DNA from: Adiantum capillus-veneris
Lineage: Eukaryota > Streptophyta > Polypodiopsida > Polypodiales > Pteridaceae
DNA length: 64,000 bases
Assembly (NCBI GenBank): GCA_014529385.2
Contig: CM043942.1
Coordinates: 60,992,684-61,056,683 of the forward strand
Reading direction: 5' to 3'
A program made the position numbers and the translations under genes. Below, piece after piece: positions 21,295-31,560 of the stretch; the stretch's first letter is position 1; each line of letters opens with the position of its first letter. A model generated the notes under the pieces. It had not been told where the DNA came from and made no database searches. It was given only the letters and a program-made list of their open reading frames with translations.

Positions 21295-21999
21295 TCATCC
21301 TACACCCATAAGTTCTATGCAATGTGTAAATCGCTTTGAGGCTAGGCTCTTTGTAAGAGCATCTGCGAGATTGTTTTCAGTGTGGACTTTGACAAGCTCA
21401 ATGCATTTGCCAGCCAATGCATCACGTATGACATGGTATTTGACCTCTATGTGTTTCAACTTTGAGTGAAACACCGGATTCTTTGTCAAAGCAATGGCAC
21501 TCTGACTATCACGATGCAGTATTGGAACCTCGTGAATGCCCAAATCTCCCACTAGACGAGCTAACCATATGGCTTCTTGCTTACATCAGACACAACATAT
21601 TCTACCTCAGTGGTAGATGAAGACGTGCAGTCTTGGAGACACGATCCCCAAGAGGTAGCTGCTCTAGCAAACATAGCCAGATGTGGATCTTCTATGATCC
21701 ACACAACCTGCATAATCCGCATACGTGTAACCTACAATAGATGCATTGCTGTTTCCAAAGCATAAGCACTTGCTAGATGTACCCTTCAAGTATCTGAGGA
21801 TTTTCTTCACTGCTTCCCAATGCTTCTTGCCAGGGTTTGCCATGTACCTACTAACCACTCCCACTGCATGTGCAATGTCTGGTCTTCTGGCTACCATAGT
21901 GACATCAACTGTTGAAGAATTTGGCACTTTTGCCATTTCCTCTTTATCAGCAACTATCTTGGGAGAATTATCCTTGCTAAGTTTGGAGTATGCTTGCAT
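21295..21999 (-). pseudogene. Copia-2 RNase H domain
   Basis: There are two segments in one frame. 21664-21999 has RPDIAHAVGVVSRYMANPG, KHWEAVKKILRYLKGT and YADYAGCVDHRRSTSG. 21295-21552 has LHRDSQSAIALTKNPVFHSK, KHIEVKYHVIRD and NNLADALTKSL. The joining stretch around 21553-21660, which should contain the SLSTxEAEY motif, is disrupted. The SDADYAG motif reads YADYAG, so the first aspartate is altered. This is a decayed copy of the domain that degrades the RNA strand. Confidence 0.8.
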
Positions 22000-22038
22000 T
22001 GGGGTACTCAGTGACTTCCCCCCCTGTATACTAAAATA

Positions 22039-22599
22039 TTACAAGACTTTGTGGATGTACCTTTCTTGAGATAATTCAAGAATTCCACATTGCCTGTCTC
22101 TTTTGATTTTCATACCAAGAAAGTGATTGGCATGTCCCAAATATTTCATGGAAAATTGAGTGCTTAGCATCTTTTTCAATTGATTGATCTCATCAATTGA
22201 TTTGCCTACGATAAGCATATCATCTACATACAAGATCAAGATGGTTAAAGAACCATCATTCAATCTCTTTGTGTATAAGCAGTGATCCTCTTGACTTCTT
22301 ATGTAACCCTGAGACTGCATGAATTTGTCAAATTTCTGATACCATTGCTTTGAACCTTGCTTGAGGCCATAGAGTGTATTTTTAAGTCTACAAACCAATC
22401 CTGGCCTACTTGGCTTTTGGGTTTCACATACAAAACCCTCTGGTTGTTTCATGTAGATGTCTTCTTCTAGATCCCCGTGAAGAAATGATGTGTTCACATC
22501 CATTTGGACAAGCTCCATGTCCTCGATATCAACCAAGCCAAACACAAAGCAAAGTGTAGTCATCTTGACTACTAGAGAGAAAACCTCATCAAAATCCAC
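22039..22599 (-). pseudogene. Copia-2 reverse transcriptase palm region
   Basis: This open segment of 186 codons has ELVQMDVNTSFLHGDLEEDIYMKQPEGF split across known blocks: QMDVNTSFLHGDL, MKQPEGFV, LKNTLYGLKQGSKQWYQKF and the catalytic ILYVDDMLIVG. It is followed by FSMKYLGHANHFLGMKI, the usual thumb connection. The N-terminal fingers are only traceable at 22610-22968 in broken frames (for example KEAIQMDDRVKWEQAM near 22771-22815). The catalytic YVDD is intact. Confidence 0.83.
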
Positions 22600-22770
22600 A
22601 CCTTTTTGCTGCTTGAAACCCTTGGCAACTTAGACGAGCCTTGTACCTAGGTTCGAGATCTTTCGCTGTATAGTTCTTTTTATATACCCACTTGCAAGGT
22701 AAAGCATTTTTGTCTTTCTATAATACAACCAATCTCATGTCTCATTAGCCACAATCAAATTGTATTCTGA

Positions 22771-23780
22771 TTACATAGCTTGCTCCCACTTAACTCTATC
22801 ATCCATTTGTATAGCTTCTTTGTAGCAGATTGGCTCTCCACTGTCAATGACCAAAAGGTGGTGTATAACCGGCTCAAACCGCTCGGGCGCACAAGATACT
22901 ATTATAGAGCATTTTAGTGCCTGATTGCTAGACTGTGCTCTCTTGGGAGCAATAGTAGTATCTTGCACATAAGGATTAGGTGCAACACTACTGAACTAAG
23001 TTGGTTCAGAGGCTAAATCCTCAAAACGAATGCATCTGTACTCAACTTCTTTAATGGGCTTCTTGTACATTTTTGATTCATTGAAAATCACGTGTGAGCT
23101 ACAAATGACTTTGTTCAATTCTGGGTGCCAGAGACGATAGCCCATCTCTCCATTTGCACCATAGCCGATAAAAATGCATTTGTGTGCCTTGGGATCTAAC
23201 TTGCAACAAAGTCCTTTGGGCACATATGCATATGCCTCACATCCAAATACACGTAAATGCTCATAGCTTGGCGTTTTTCCAATCCATAATTCCTCTGGAA
23301 TATTGAAATTTAAAGGAGAACTATGTGACATGTTGACGATGTGCGCTACTGCCAAAACAGCTTCCCCCCAAAACTCTGGAGTAAGCTTCACCATAAACAT
23401 CATAGAGATAACTCGCTCTTGAATCGTTCGATTCATTCTTTCAGCTATCCCATTTTGTGCAGGTGTGTATGGGGCAATAAACTGCCTTTGTAAATATCCT
23501 TGAACTCTGTGGAGATGTATTCTCCACCATTGTTCGTGCAAAAAGCTTTCAGCTTTTTTCCTGATTGGTTCTCAACCATGGTGAGGAATTTTTGGAACGT
23601 AGAAAACACCTCTTCCTTACACTTAAGGAGGTACACCCACACCTTTCTGGTAGAATCATCTATGAACATGACAAAGTATTTTGCCCCCCCTAGAGTTTTA
23701 TGTGCCATTGGACCACACAAATCACTATGCACTAAGTCTAGGGATTTGCCTAGTTTCTTGTTCAATGGCGAAGGTGTCAA
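22771..23780 (-). pseudogene. Copia-2 integrase
   Basis: 23445-23780 gives LDLVHSDLCGPM (first catalytic D), MFIDDSTRKVWVYLLK and FCTNNGGEYISTEF, where the usual TDNGGE aspartate reads asparagine. 22996-23541, one base out of frame, gives YTPAQNGIAERMNRT (catalytic E), SPLNFNIPEELW and VFGCEAYAYVPK. The frames overlap around 23445-23541, so a frameshift splits the core. A linker reaching to 22771 leads toward the reverse transcriptase. Loss of the second catalytic aspartate alone would disable the enzyme. Confidence 0.83.
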
Positions 23781-23795
23781 TGTAGTCTGTTTTTC

Positions 23796-24185
23796 CTATA
23801 GACAATGATCACATAATGGAAAGTCCATGTAATCTAACACAGATAAGTAGCCAAAATACTGAAGTGTTTTCATTCCCTTTGGCTCGGCAACATAGATAAA
23901 GTGTTTGTCAACAATCAAAACAAACATAGAGTATAGGAATCTGTTTTTACGACCTTTCATCATGATAAGGTTGTTCTTGCGGATCATCCAAGAATGATTA
24001 CCAAAAATTGTAGTGTAGCCAAGATCATCCAATTGCCCTATAGAAAGCAAGCTCTTTGTAAGCTTGGGCACATGTCTGACATTTTGCAACACAAAAGTAG
24101 TGCCATTATGCATTTGAAGTTTCACATCACCAATGCCAATAATGTCAAGCTGATAGGAATCACCAAGCTTGACTATGCTATGCAT
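23796..24185 (-). pseudogene. Copia-2 GAG-pre-integrase region
   Basis: It reads MHSIVKLGDSYQLDIIGIGD, MHNGTTFVLQNVRHVPKLTK and LLSIGQLDDLGYTT, the conserved stretch between protease and integrase zinc domain in copia polyproteins. It corresponds to Copia-3 56161-56320 (NVKHVPKLTKSFMSVGQLDD). The HHCC zinc-binding segment is largely lost toward 23796. The protease DSGA motif was not found in an open frame, though a degenerate version may lie near 24230-24260. Confidence 0.72.
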
Positions 24186-24504
24186 GGATGCATAAGAGAA
24201 AAAACACTCTCTATGCGGTGTGACATGAAAACTTGCACCAGAATCAAGAATCTAGCTCTTTGCATAGCCCTCCCCTCATCCTGTGCAACCAAAGCCTCTG
24301 GAGTGAGATCTGAAGTGAAAATAAGAACATCTGAGGGATCTGTTGTCACCTCTGCATTAATGTCTATTGGCATAATGATCATCCTCTACTGCAGTGGTAG
24401 GTATGGGAGACTCAACCACATTGAGCTCCTCAATCTTTATTGTACTTTTACCTTTGCCAAAATTATGCTTTTGCATGTTTTTTTTTATCTCTTAGGAAAC
24501 TGCG

Positions 24505-24546
24505 ACAATCCTTTTTTTGATGGCCCTTCTTGTGGCAATAGTAACA
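24505..24546 (-). pseudogene. Copia-2 gag zinc knuckle
   Basis: Minus-strand translation gives CYYCHKKGHQKKDC, a perfect CX2CX4HX4C knuckle, nearly identical to CYYCHKKGHLKKDC in Copia-3 (55806-55847). It is outside any long open frame because of flanking frameshifts. Confidence 0.75.
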
Positions 24547-24617
24547 CTCGACATTTTTGGTACTACGGTCTCTACTTGAGTTCCTGTGTCTGGCTAGGAC
24601 TACAAGGATTTTGCTCT

Positions 24618-25380
24618 CTACATGCATTTGCTTTTGTATTTGTTCCTGCCATGGCCTCTTGCCTTCGTTGAACTGCCAACCATATATGCATCTCCAAGAC
24701 TAGCACCGTCGAGAGATTTTCGTTGAATTTCTTCAATGAGCAACCCAACTGTGACAGCATTGAACACTAACTTGCCATTCGAAAGCCGAATTGATAATGG
24801 TTGTGCAAAATATGTCCCATGAACTGGGTAAAGATTATAACAAGAATATAGACTTGAGTTTGTCGTCAAACTCCTTAAAGTCTTGAGATGTCAATTGGCT
24901 AAACAAGGAGTTGAACTTTTTTAAGTGACCAAAAACTGTGCTACCTTCTTTCATGTTGAGCTTCATAAGCTTTTTCGTGAGAAAAACTTTGTTGGATGCA
25001 CTTTTGCTCTCCCATGCTGAACATAATCTATCCCAAAGTTCCTTGGTTGTTGTCTTCCCTATGATAGTGAAGAACACTGACTCGGCTAGATATAGACGTA
25101 TTGTAGCCATGGCTGTCGCATACAAAATCTCCCACTGAGCTTGCGTATAGTCATCATCCTCTGCACGCTCTTTCAACGATTCTAATAGGCCTTTGTTTGT
25201 CAAAACATCTTTCATGTGCTCTTTCCACATGGTGAAGCTGCTGCCATCGAACTTGCAAATGAAATACTCTTCCTTTTTTGACCCTATTCTCAACTGAAAT
25301 AGGGTCAAAAGGTGCCAACAATGAAAGTCACGACTCGCGGGAAGCAAATCTAACAAAGTCTCCTTTGTATGAGGAGTCAA
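24618..25380 (-). pseudogene. Copia-2 gag
   Basis: 24835-25380 is open for 181 codons and encodes a copia gag (UBN2-like) domain: FDGSSFTMWKEHMKDVL, ELWDRLCSAWESKSASNK, FLTKKLMKLNMKEGSTVFGHL, KFNSLFSQL. Translation probably starts within the frame, near KEEYFICKFDG, because the first residues (MTPHTKETLL) overlap the leader. A frameshift near 24840-24869 moves the reading to 24618-24869 (LSNGKLVFNAVTVGLLIEEI, RKSLDGASLGDAY). Copia-3 has the same order of motifs, with LIxEEIRRQSLDA. Confidence 0.8.
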
Positions 25381-26510
25381 AACTCAACTCAAAATATGCA
25401 TAATGTGCCAACTACACTAACTGGGCATCTACAACACAAAACCACTATTGTGTGACCACCAACTCAGTATCAAAAGCATATGAAATCGTCCAGATACATT
25501 TCCTATGGCGAGGGTACCAAAAGCGGGGAACTCCAGCTACTTGTATCACGAAGGTGTCTCAACATTCAAGCACACCCTAGCTCAAAGAAAACCTCACACT
25601 ATTGACCCTCCAAAGGCTAATGCAGACACAAATGGACTAGCCCAAGTCTCAAAAAGGGCTCTTTCGGTCCGAGTCTCAAAAACGGCCAGGAAAAACTGCC
25701 AAAATAGCCAAAAATGGCTCCACACATAGTAGAGTGGGCAGTGTCTGCAACTCAACGTACATGAGTGAACCGTGCTCAAACAGGTGTTAAGAACTGCTAC
25801 ATTCAGTAAAAGTGATCCCTGCGGGGATATCTGCTCTCAAAAGAGCTCAGCAGCACTAGGTGTGCTCACAGCAACATGCATCTATCAATGCATCTGTCCG
25901 CAAAGAATTTGCTGACAAACTGACTGCCAAATCGCTTGTGAAAGAATTGCTTCTGGTAATCTAGAGAATCTGTGTGTGAACATGTTGAAAACCCCCTGTA
26001 ACGTGTAACCTACGTGTCGGTGTTGCTATGTGCCAATTTTTACCGTCGGGCAAAAATGCGCTAGTCAAATAGCTGCCAAAGGTGTTGTAACCAAAAAACC
26101 GTGTTGTGTACAACACGATTGGTGCGCTCGATTTCTATGCCACGTGTCACTCCTCTATGGTAGAGGCACCTCACCTGTGCATGTGGCAAGTACAGCTGTC
26201 GATCGCAAGAAAATGTTGTCCGCGTGAAACCGGTGTCGGGTCAAATATCTAGAAATCCGTCGCAATGTGTAAGGATGCCGAGCCGGTGCGCTAGAAATGG
26301 TGTCAAAAATCGATGTGCCGATGCAGAGCAGTAAATCGTTGTTGTCAAGGAGCCGGAGCTCTCTCTCTCTCTCTTTGCTTAAGAGTGATGACAAAGTCGA
26401 CGTCAATGTCGCCCTCCACCGTCGGACGGAAGTCGCTAGCTGAGTAGCCGAAGCCGGTGTCGAGGAAAATCACCAAGGTTGATCGATATCAATGCCAAAA
26501 AGGTGCGCCC

Positions 26511-26514
<4 letters not shown>

Positions 26515-26561
<47 letters not shown>
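26515..26561. repeat. (TG)n microsatellite in Copia-2 leader
   Basis: About 23 TG units, with no interruptions. Confidence 0.92.
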
Positions 26562-26562
<1 letters not shown>

Positions 26563-26646
26563 TTAATCGAAGAGTTCGGAGGCGGAGACAAGAAATCAAA
26601 GTCGATTTCAGAGCTGGATATTCGCAAATACAGCAATCGCTGTTTT

Positions 26647-26648
<2 letters not shown>

Positions 26649-26703
<55 letters not shown>
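26649..26703. repeat. (CT)n microsatellite in Copia-2 leader
   Basis: About 27 CT units. The SLSL and CVCV frames that cover this and the TG tract are artefacts. Confidence 0.92.
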
Positions 26704-26706
<3 letters not shown>

Positions 26707-26933
26707 CAAGATCGAGACTCGGAGTCCGTGTCAAGAGAGCCGGGGTTGAAAGTCAAAAGATGGGAGGGGGGTGCGTGAATGTACCCTTGCACACACAATG
26801 TGTTTGTGTTAAAAAGCGTTCATTTAAAAAGAAAATCAAATTATCTCTGTATTCTATCAACTTGCAGGATTTGACAAGCTGGAGCCAACGAGCGTGAGGG
26901 TGTGTGTGAGCATTGTCGATGACTTGCGAGGCT

Positions 26934-26960
26934 TGTGTGTGTGTGTGTGTGTGTGTGTGT
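26934..26960. repeat. (TG)n microsatellite at the truncated Copia-2 end
   Basis: About 13 TG units lie just inside the point where similarity to Copia-3 fades. Confidence 0.88.
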
Positions 26961-27027
26961 AACACCACCTACTCGATGCACTGCAATCGTGCTCGAATTA
27001 AACTTGCTATGCTTGCCCTATGCAAAA

Positions 27028-27620
27028 CAAACTCTTTCATTTGTTAAACTTGTAGATAATCTGATAATCTTTAAGCGGGACAAAGATAACAACTGATAAT
27101 CTCTTTGACACCTATAAAACATATCCCAGGCAAAGAAATCTATTTTCATGCTTATAGAATTCTATGTTTGCTTAGAAGGGCTTAGGTTTGCTGTTGTTTG
27201 ATCTTGAAGATGAACATCGAATTCATCTATACATTTTGTGTTTGTCTAGATTTTTAGAATAGGTGGTATGTTGCACATAAATGAGAATTTCATGTGCAAA
27301 CGCCTTCCTTTTTCCTAAATCTATTTTACTTTTGAACATATTGTTCTTTTGTGTATACGTAATTATCTGTAATACATCAACATACATACCCTAAACACAA
27401 GGCCTTCCTATGTAGCTGGGTAGGTTGGGGGGTTGGCTTACATTTTGTCTTTAGTCTTTGATTGACCCATTGTTAGTCATCCCTTTTTGGTTGACAGTGC
27501 TGGGTGGTCTGTATGTTACTTTGGATGGGGTTCCTAATCACAACCATTTTGATCCTTTCACATGGCTGGTTTCAAGCAATATGAAATACCTTTGTTACCA
27601 CTTGTTATTTTGAATCTAAA
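27028..27620 (+). repeat. repeat unit X, copy 2
   Basis: It aligns by eye with 30962-31560 over its whole length (AATCTGATAATCTTTAAG, TTTGACACCTATAAAACATAT, TTACTTTGGATGGGGTTCCT) and with part of 4679-5228. The left edge abuts the truncated end of Copia-2. No gene is present. Confidence 0.75.
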
Positions 27621-27771
27621 TTTATATTTTGTGAGAATAAGGTTCTATAGGAGCGGATGATAGTAGCAGTCGCGGTTGTGTGTACCTTCGGTCTATCCAT
27701 TGAGGCATGTATGCTGGACCACCCTTGGTCACTTGTATGAGCAGTTTGTTATCAACATGGAGATCCTTTTT

Positions 27772-27775
<4 letters not shown>

Positions 27776-27819
<44 letters not shown>

Positions 27820-28015
27820 GCCCTTTCTCTTTCTACTTTTGTGATCTCTTTTCTCTATAGTTGCCTTGTTCATGCATGTGGCATTGCACGTGTTCTCTGT
27901 CAGAGGATCTTATCGGGGAGTCCAACAAAATCAAATTCGAGGTGTCCACCGGATCGAGTCCAATTCTTGTCTTCATTGCATCTGACGTTGCCTATTCTGA
28001 CATTGTATCAGAGCC
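27776..28015 (+). mobile_element. possible copia 5' LTR end with primer site
   Basis: TTGTATCAGAGCC at 28003-28015 matches the tRNA-iMet primer site with one mismatch and directly follows a CA-ended segment (...CTGACA, 28002). A (CT)n tract at 27776-27814 lies inside the presumed LTR. No left edge, gag or second LTR was identified, so this may be a solo remnant. It belongs to a 1.3-kb block (about 27.62-28.92 kb) that separates X2 from Y2. Confidence 0.32.
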
Positions 28016-28504
28016 TTAGTTGTCACGACCACCTTGAAGGCTTGGTATTTGTTGATCCGGTTCCGTTTTGGACTTGATTGTGAGAGAAGAATTTTGCTAC
28101 TTTTCTAAATTTTCTCTAGTTTAGAGCTGATTTGGGTATGTGGAGGCTATGGACCTTGTCTACGACTTCCCTGACACTTACTGGCTCACAGAGACTTAAA
28201 ACTCCAACTCGAGCCTTATTCTAGACACTGACACATATAGGCTCACAAATTCTTAAAACTCCAATTGGATTAGGTCTCCCCAATCTCGAAAAAATAAAAA
28301 GTCTTTCAAAACATATTAAATGCATAAGTGAAGGGTGAGTTTAAGAAATGAAAAGACAGATGAAAGTGAAAAGTTAAAAGTCATATGAAGGTGGAAAGAC
28401 AAAAGACCTTTTGTGTCCATATAAAGAGGGAGTCTACTTCACATTGTATATTTGTGCTTCTCTTCTCCCTTATTTTCCCTTTAGGGTTTTCTTCTCTTTA
28501 AAGT

Positions 28505-28543
<39 letters not shown>

Positions 28544-28924
28544 GTTGTATCCGTCCTTGTTACATTCAGTTGATACTATTGCAACTCTACGTGCTTTGTC
28601 ATTGCCGGTTGCTCCGTACTATAGACTAACGCATCATTTTTGTTGTTATTAAATGAATCTTTGAATTAGGAATTCCTTTTAATTTTTTTGAAGCCATTAG
28701 GAGTATAATCCTCACTAAGAAATTATTTGATTCTACTTATTCATGAAATATTGCTTCAATGTTTTTGAAACACTTGACTTTAGTCATTTTATCTTTTCTT
28801 CTATAACAACTAGCCTATTTTTCACACTCGTTGCTTATACTCGCATCGACTCCATGAGGCAGTAGGCCCATAATCAATGGGCTTATTGCTTAAACATTAA
28901 GTATGGTTCCTAGGAAAGGGTGGA
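28016..28924. other. unannotated stretch with (CT)n at 28510-28540
   Basis: No coding or RNA signal recognised. The CT tract is about 15 units and is followed by a pyrimidine-poor segment without an obvious gene. Confidence 0.5.
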
Positions 28925-30268
28925 TGTGTGCATGCGTGCATTCACACACACAGTCACTCTGCTAGTTATTACTCCTCCTTATGTGGGACTTTTCCCTTGG
29001 TATCTCTGACTCCTTTAGAGTGTTGGCATATGGTGAAAACTTCCCCTTATTTTTCACCCACCTACTATCTACAAAAATTACAGATTGGCTCTCCTTGAGG
29101 GTGTGCCTTGATTCTCGTTTAGAGCAATACTCTCCCTGTTATTCCTCCTTGATGTGTGTATTGAAAGCTCCTTCTGGCTTGTTGACGGGCTTGCACATCG
29201 CTATGCAAGGTATGGAAGCATGCCTTGTTTCCATGATTTGATCTCGCTATTATTTCTCTATCACCATAGGATGTTCTGCATCCCCCTTTTGATTACAAAA
29301 GCACTCAGTATTTGATATTTTCATGTGCTCTTGCCATAGTGATCCTATGGTTTGATGGACACTTGAAGACCATGCATAGCATTTGGCTCCTGAGTCCGTT
29401 GTGGTTATTCTACCCAAGACACCTAGCATGGCTAAGGGTGTAGGCATGTGGTACATTCCCTCAGTGGTCACTCTAACAATTCAACAAATTGTTCTCAATA
29501 CACATTTACGTCTTGCACTTCTGTCTTGGATTTACAAATGCTCTATAGTTGTGTTTGATTGGATGGGGGATTTGATGGCTTCCTACTTCCTCCTAACTTT
29601 CACCCATATATATGGTGAGGGATTCTTGATCCCTCACTTAGCCTTGGGTCATCTTTCAATTTTTGTCAATTAAGAAAGTGAGAGATTGAAAAGGAACTAT
29701 ATAATATAGGAAATCCCTTCTACAATTGAGTGTTTAAGGCTTTTTTTTACATTCTACAATGGATTTGGTTGAGGGTTCTTCCTCCTTGTAGGTCACTTAA
29801 TTTATCATTTTGGTTATTTTTCTTTATTTTTTTGGTTATTGCTTGAAAATCTTGGACCTAAAATGCTTAAACAAAATTGTTTTGCTTGTCATAATGTGAT
29901 TTCATTAGGCTCTATAACCTTTAGCTTTGGCTACCTCTCATAAACTGATATTGACATGCCTCTCTTGATCTAAACTTGTAAAAGTTGAAGTCAATTATTT
30001 GATACTTGCTTACAAAATTGAACCGACATACTTGCACGATGATATTGGTGCTATTTACCTTATTTGATAATTTAAACTCTCCTTTGGTGTGACCGGTCAC
30101 TTGTATATGGAAAAAAGTTTGTTTGAAATTTCATGTCAAAAATTGGTTGGCTGGTTTGGCAATTAAATAAGGAGCACTTGATCTCTCTTCTACAATTAAA
30201 ATATGATTTGACTTTATCTTTAGCTCCCTAGTTAAGTTGAGTGGTATTTGGAAGAAACACCTCATGTT
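28925..30268 (+). repeat. repeat unit Y, copy 2 (uninterrupted)
   Basis: It aligns in order with 5287-5731, 14835-15596 and 20756-20993. At 29357-29372 the sequence reads ACACTTGAAGACCATG without the gypsy insertion, so this is the paralogous empty site. It also lacks the Copia-1 insertion and the 139-bp duplication. No open frame is conserved between the two copies, so Y is not a gene. Confidence 0.8.
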
Positions 30269-30365
30269 ATTTGGTAATGGCTATCTCAAGCTTAGTTTTT
30301 GTTATTGTTTATGAGTGGTATTTGGTAATGGATATCTCAAGCTTAGTTTTTGTTATTGTTTATGA
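30269..30365 (+). repeat. 51-bp tandem duplication
   Basis: Two nearly identical units, 30269-30319 and 30320-30365, share ATTTGGTAATGG and TATCTCAAGCTTAG. They lie directly after the position where Copia-2 interrupts the other copy. Confidence 0.8.
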
Positions 30366-30859
30366 GGCTCACATTTTTTACCAGTCACTTACACTCTGGA
30401 TGGCATTTGGAAAATTTGACCTACCATCGGTGCTAGCTCTTACATTCTATGTTAACGTTTGAATCCTAGCTCTCGTAGGATTGCTCATTAGCATTGATAA
30501 GGTATGCATTACTTGGATGGTACTAGTTCTTGATTCACTAAAGGGCTTTGGTTTTCTTGTAGTTGACTAGACATGTACACAATTTTTTAATATGTTTCTA
30601 GAAATGGCTCTACCAATCTAATTGTAAGACAACTATTGATGAGGATGTTGCTTTGGCTACTAGCTTTTATTATTTGGCTCCTAGGGATATGGGGTTGCAT
30701 AGTGTGATGATAGTGCTCTCAAGATAAGTTTTCCATGAGTGTGATGATAGTGCTATAAAGGTTTATGCAAGCCAAGTGGAGCATGGTCTTGAAGAATGTC
30801 TCTAAATTACTTGAAATAACAAAAACTATATATGTTTTTTTTGCAAGCATATTGTAAAA

Positions 30860-31560
30860 GACGGACTAAATTCTTACAAGAAGGATTCTTAAATACACCC
30901 TCAAAAGAAAGGAATGATGCCCTTTCAATGGTTATAAAAGCTTGCAAAAGAAATACAAATCAAACTCTTTCATTTGCTAACACTGTAGCTAATCTGATAA
31001 TCTTTAAGTAGGACAAAGATATCAACTGATAATCTTTTTGACACCTATAAAACATATCGAAGGCTAAGAAATCCGTTTTCATGCTTATAGAATTCTATCT
31101 TTGCTTGGAATGGCTTAGGTTTGTTGTTGTTTGACCTTGAAGATGAACACCGATTTAACCTATACATTTTGGTATGTTGCACATAAATGATTAGAATGCA
31201 GAGAATTTCATGTACAAACACCTTCCTTTTTTCTAAATCTATTTTCCTTTTGAACATAATGTTCTTTTGTGTATATCTAATTATCTTTAATACATCTACA
31301 TACATACCCTAAACACAAGGCCTTCCCATGTAGTTGGTAGGCTGGGGGGTTGGCTTACATTTTGTCTTTAGTTTGTGATAGACCCACTTTTAGTCATCCC
31401 TTTTAGGTTGACAGGTGCTAGGTGGTCTGTATGTTACTTTGGATGGGGTTCCTAATCACAACCATTTTGGCCCTTTCACTTGGTTGGTTTCAAGCAATAT
31501 GAGATACCTCTGTTACTACCACTTCTTATTTTTGAATCTAAATTTGGAAGTGATATAGCC
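30860..31560 (+). repeat. repeat unit X, copy 3
   Basis: It is similar to 27028-27620 and, more weakly, to 4549-5228. It closes the X1-Y1-X2-Y2-X3 array. Non-coding. Confidence 0.7.

Larger units (their letters stand above)
25381..26960 (-). other. Copia-2 long 5' leader
   Basis: Upstream of gag on the minus strand are 1.6 kb without gag or pol frames. They align in patches with the Copia-3 leader (53500-55070), for example the stretch around 26032-26215 with 54060-54250 in reverse. The leader carries several microsatellites. On the plus strand a 65-codon frame (26030-26227) is antisense to the leader and has a counterpart in Copia-3 (see findings). Confidence 0.65.
20994..27010 (-). mobile_element. 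Copia-2, 5'-truncated Ty1/copia element on the minus strand
   Basis: From right to left there is a long leader (about 25.4-26.96 kb), gag, zinc knuckle, GAG-pre-integrase, integrase, reverse transcriptase, RNase H, purine tract and the 3' LTR (20994-21211). No 5' LTR or primer site is found at the right end; sequence similarity to the Copia-3 leader ends near 26.9 kb and repeat X resumes at 27028. So the 5' LTR and the start of the leader are missing. LTR and leader match Copia-3 (52589 onwards), which defines a second copia family. Several frameshifts and stops make it defective. Confidence 0.82.

Noticed and set aside
23994-24671. 225-codon plus-strand frame
   Set aside because: It is antisense to Copia-2 gag, zinc knuckle and GAG-pre-integrase; its text has no domain, and the minus-strand motifs explain the sequence.
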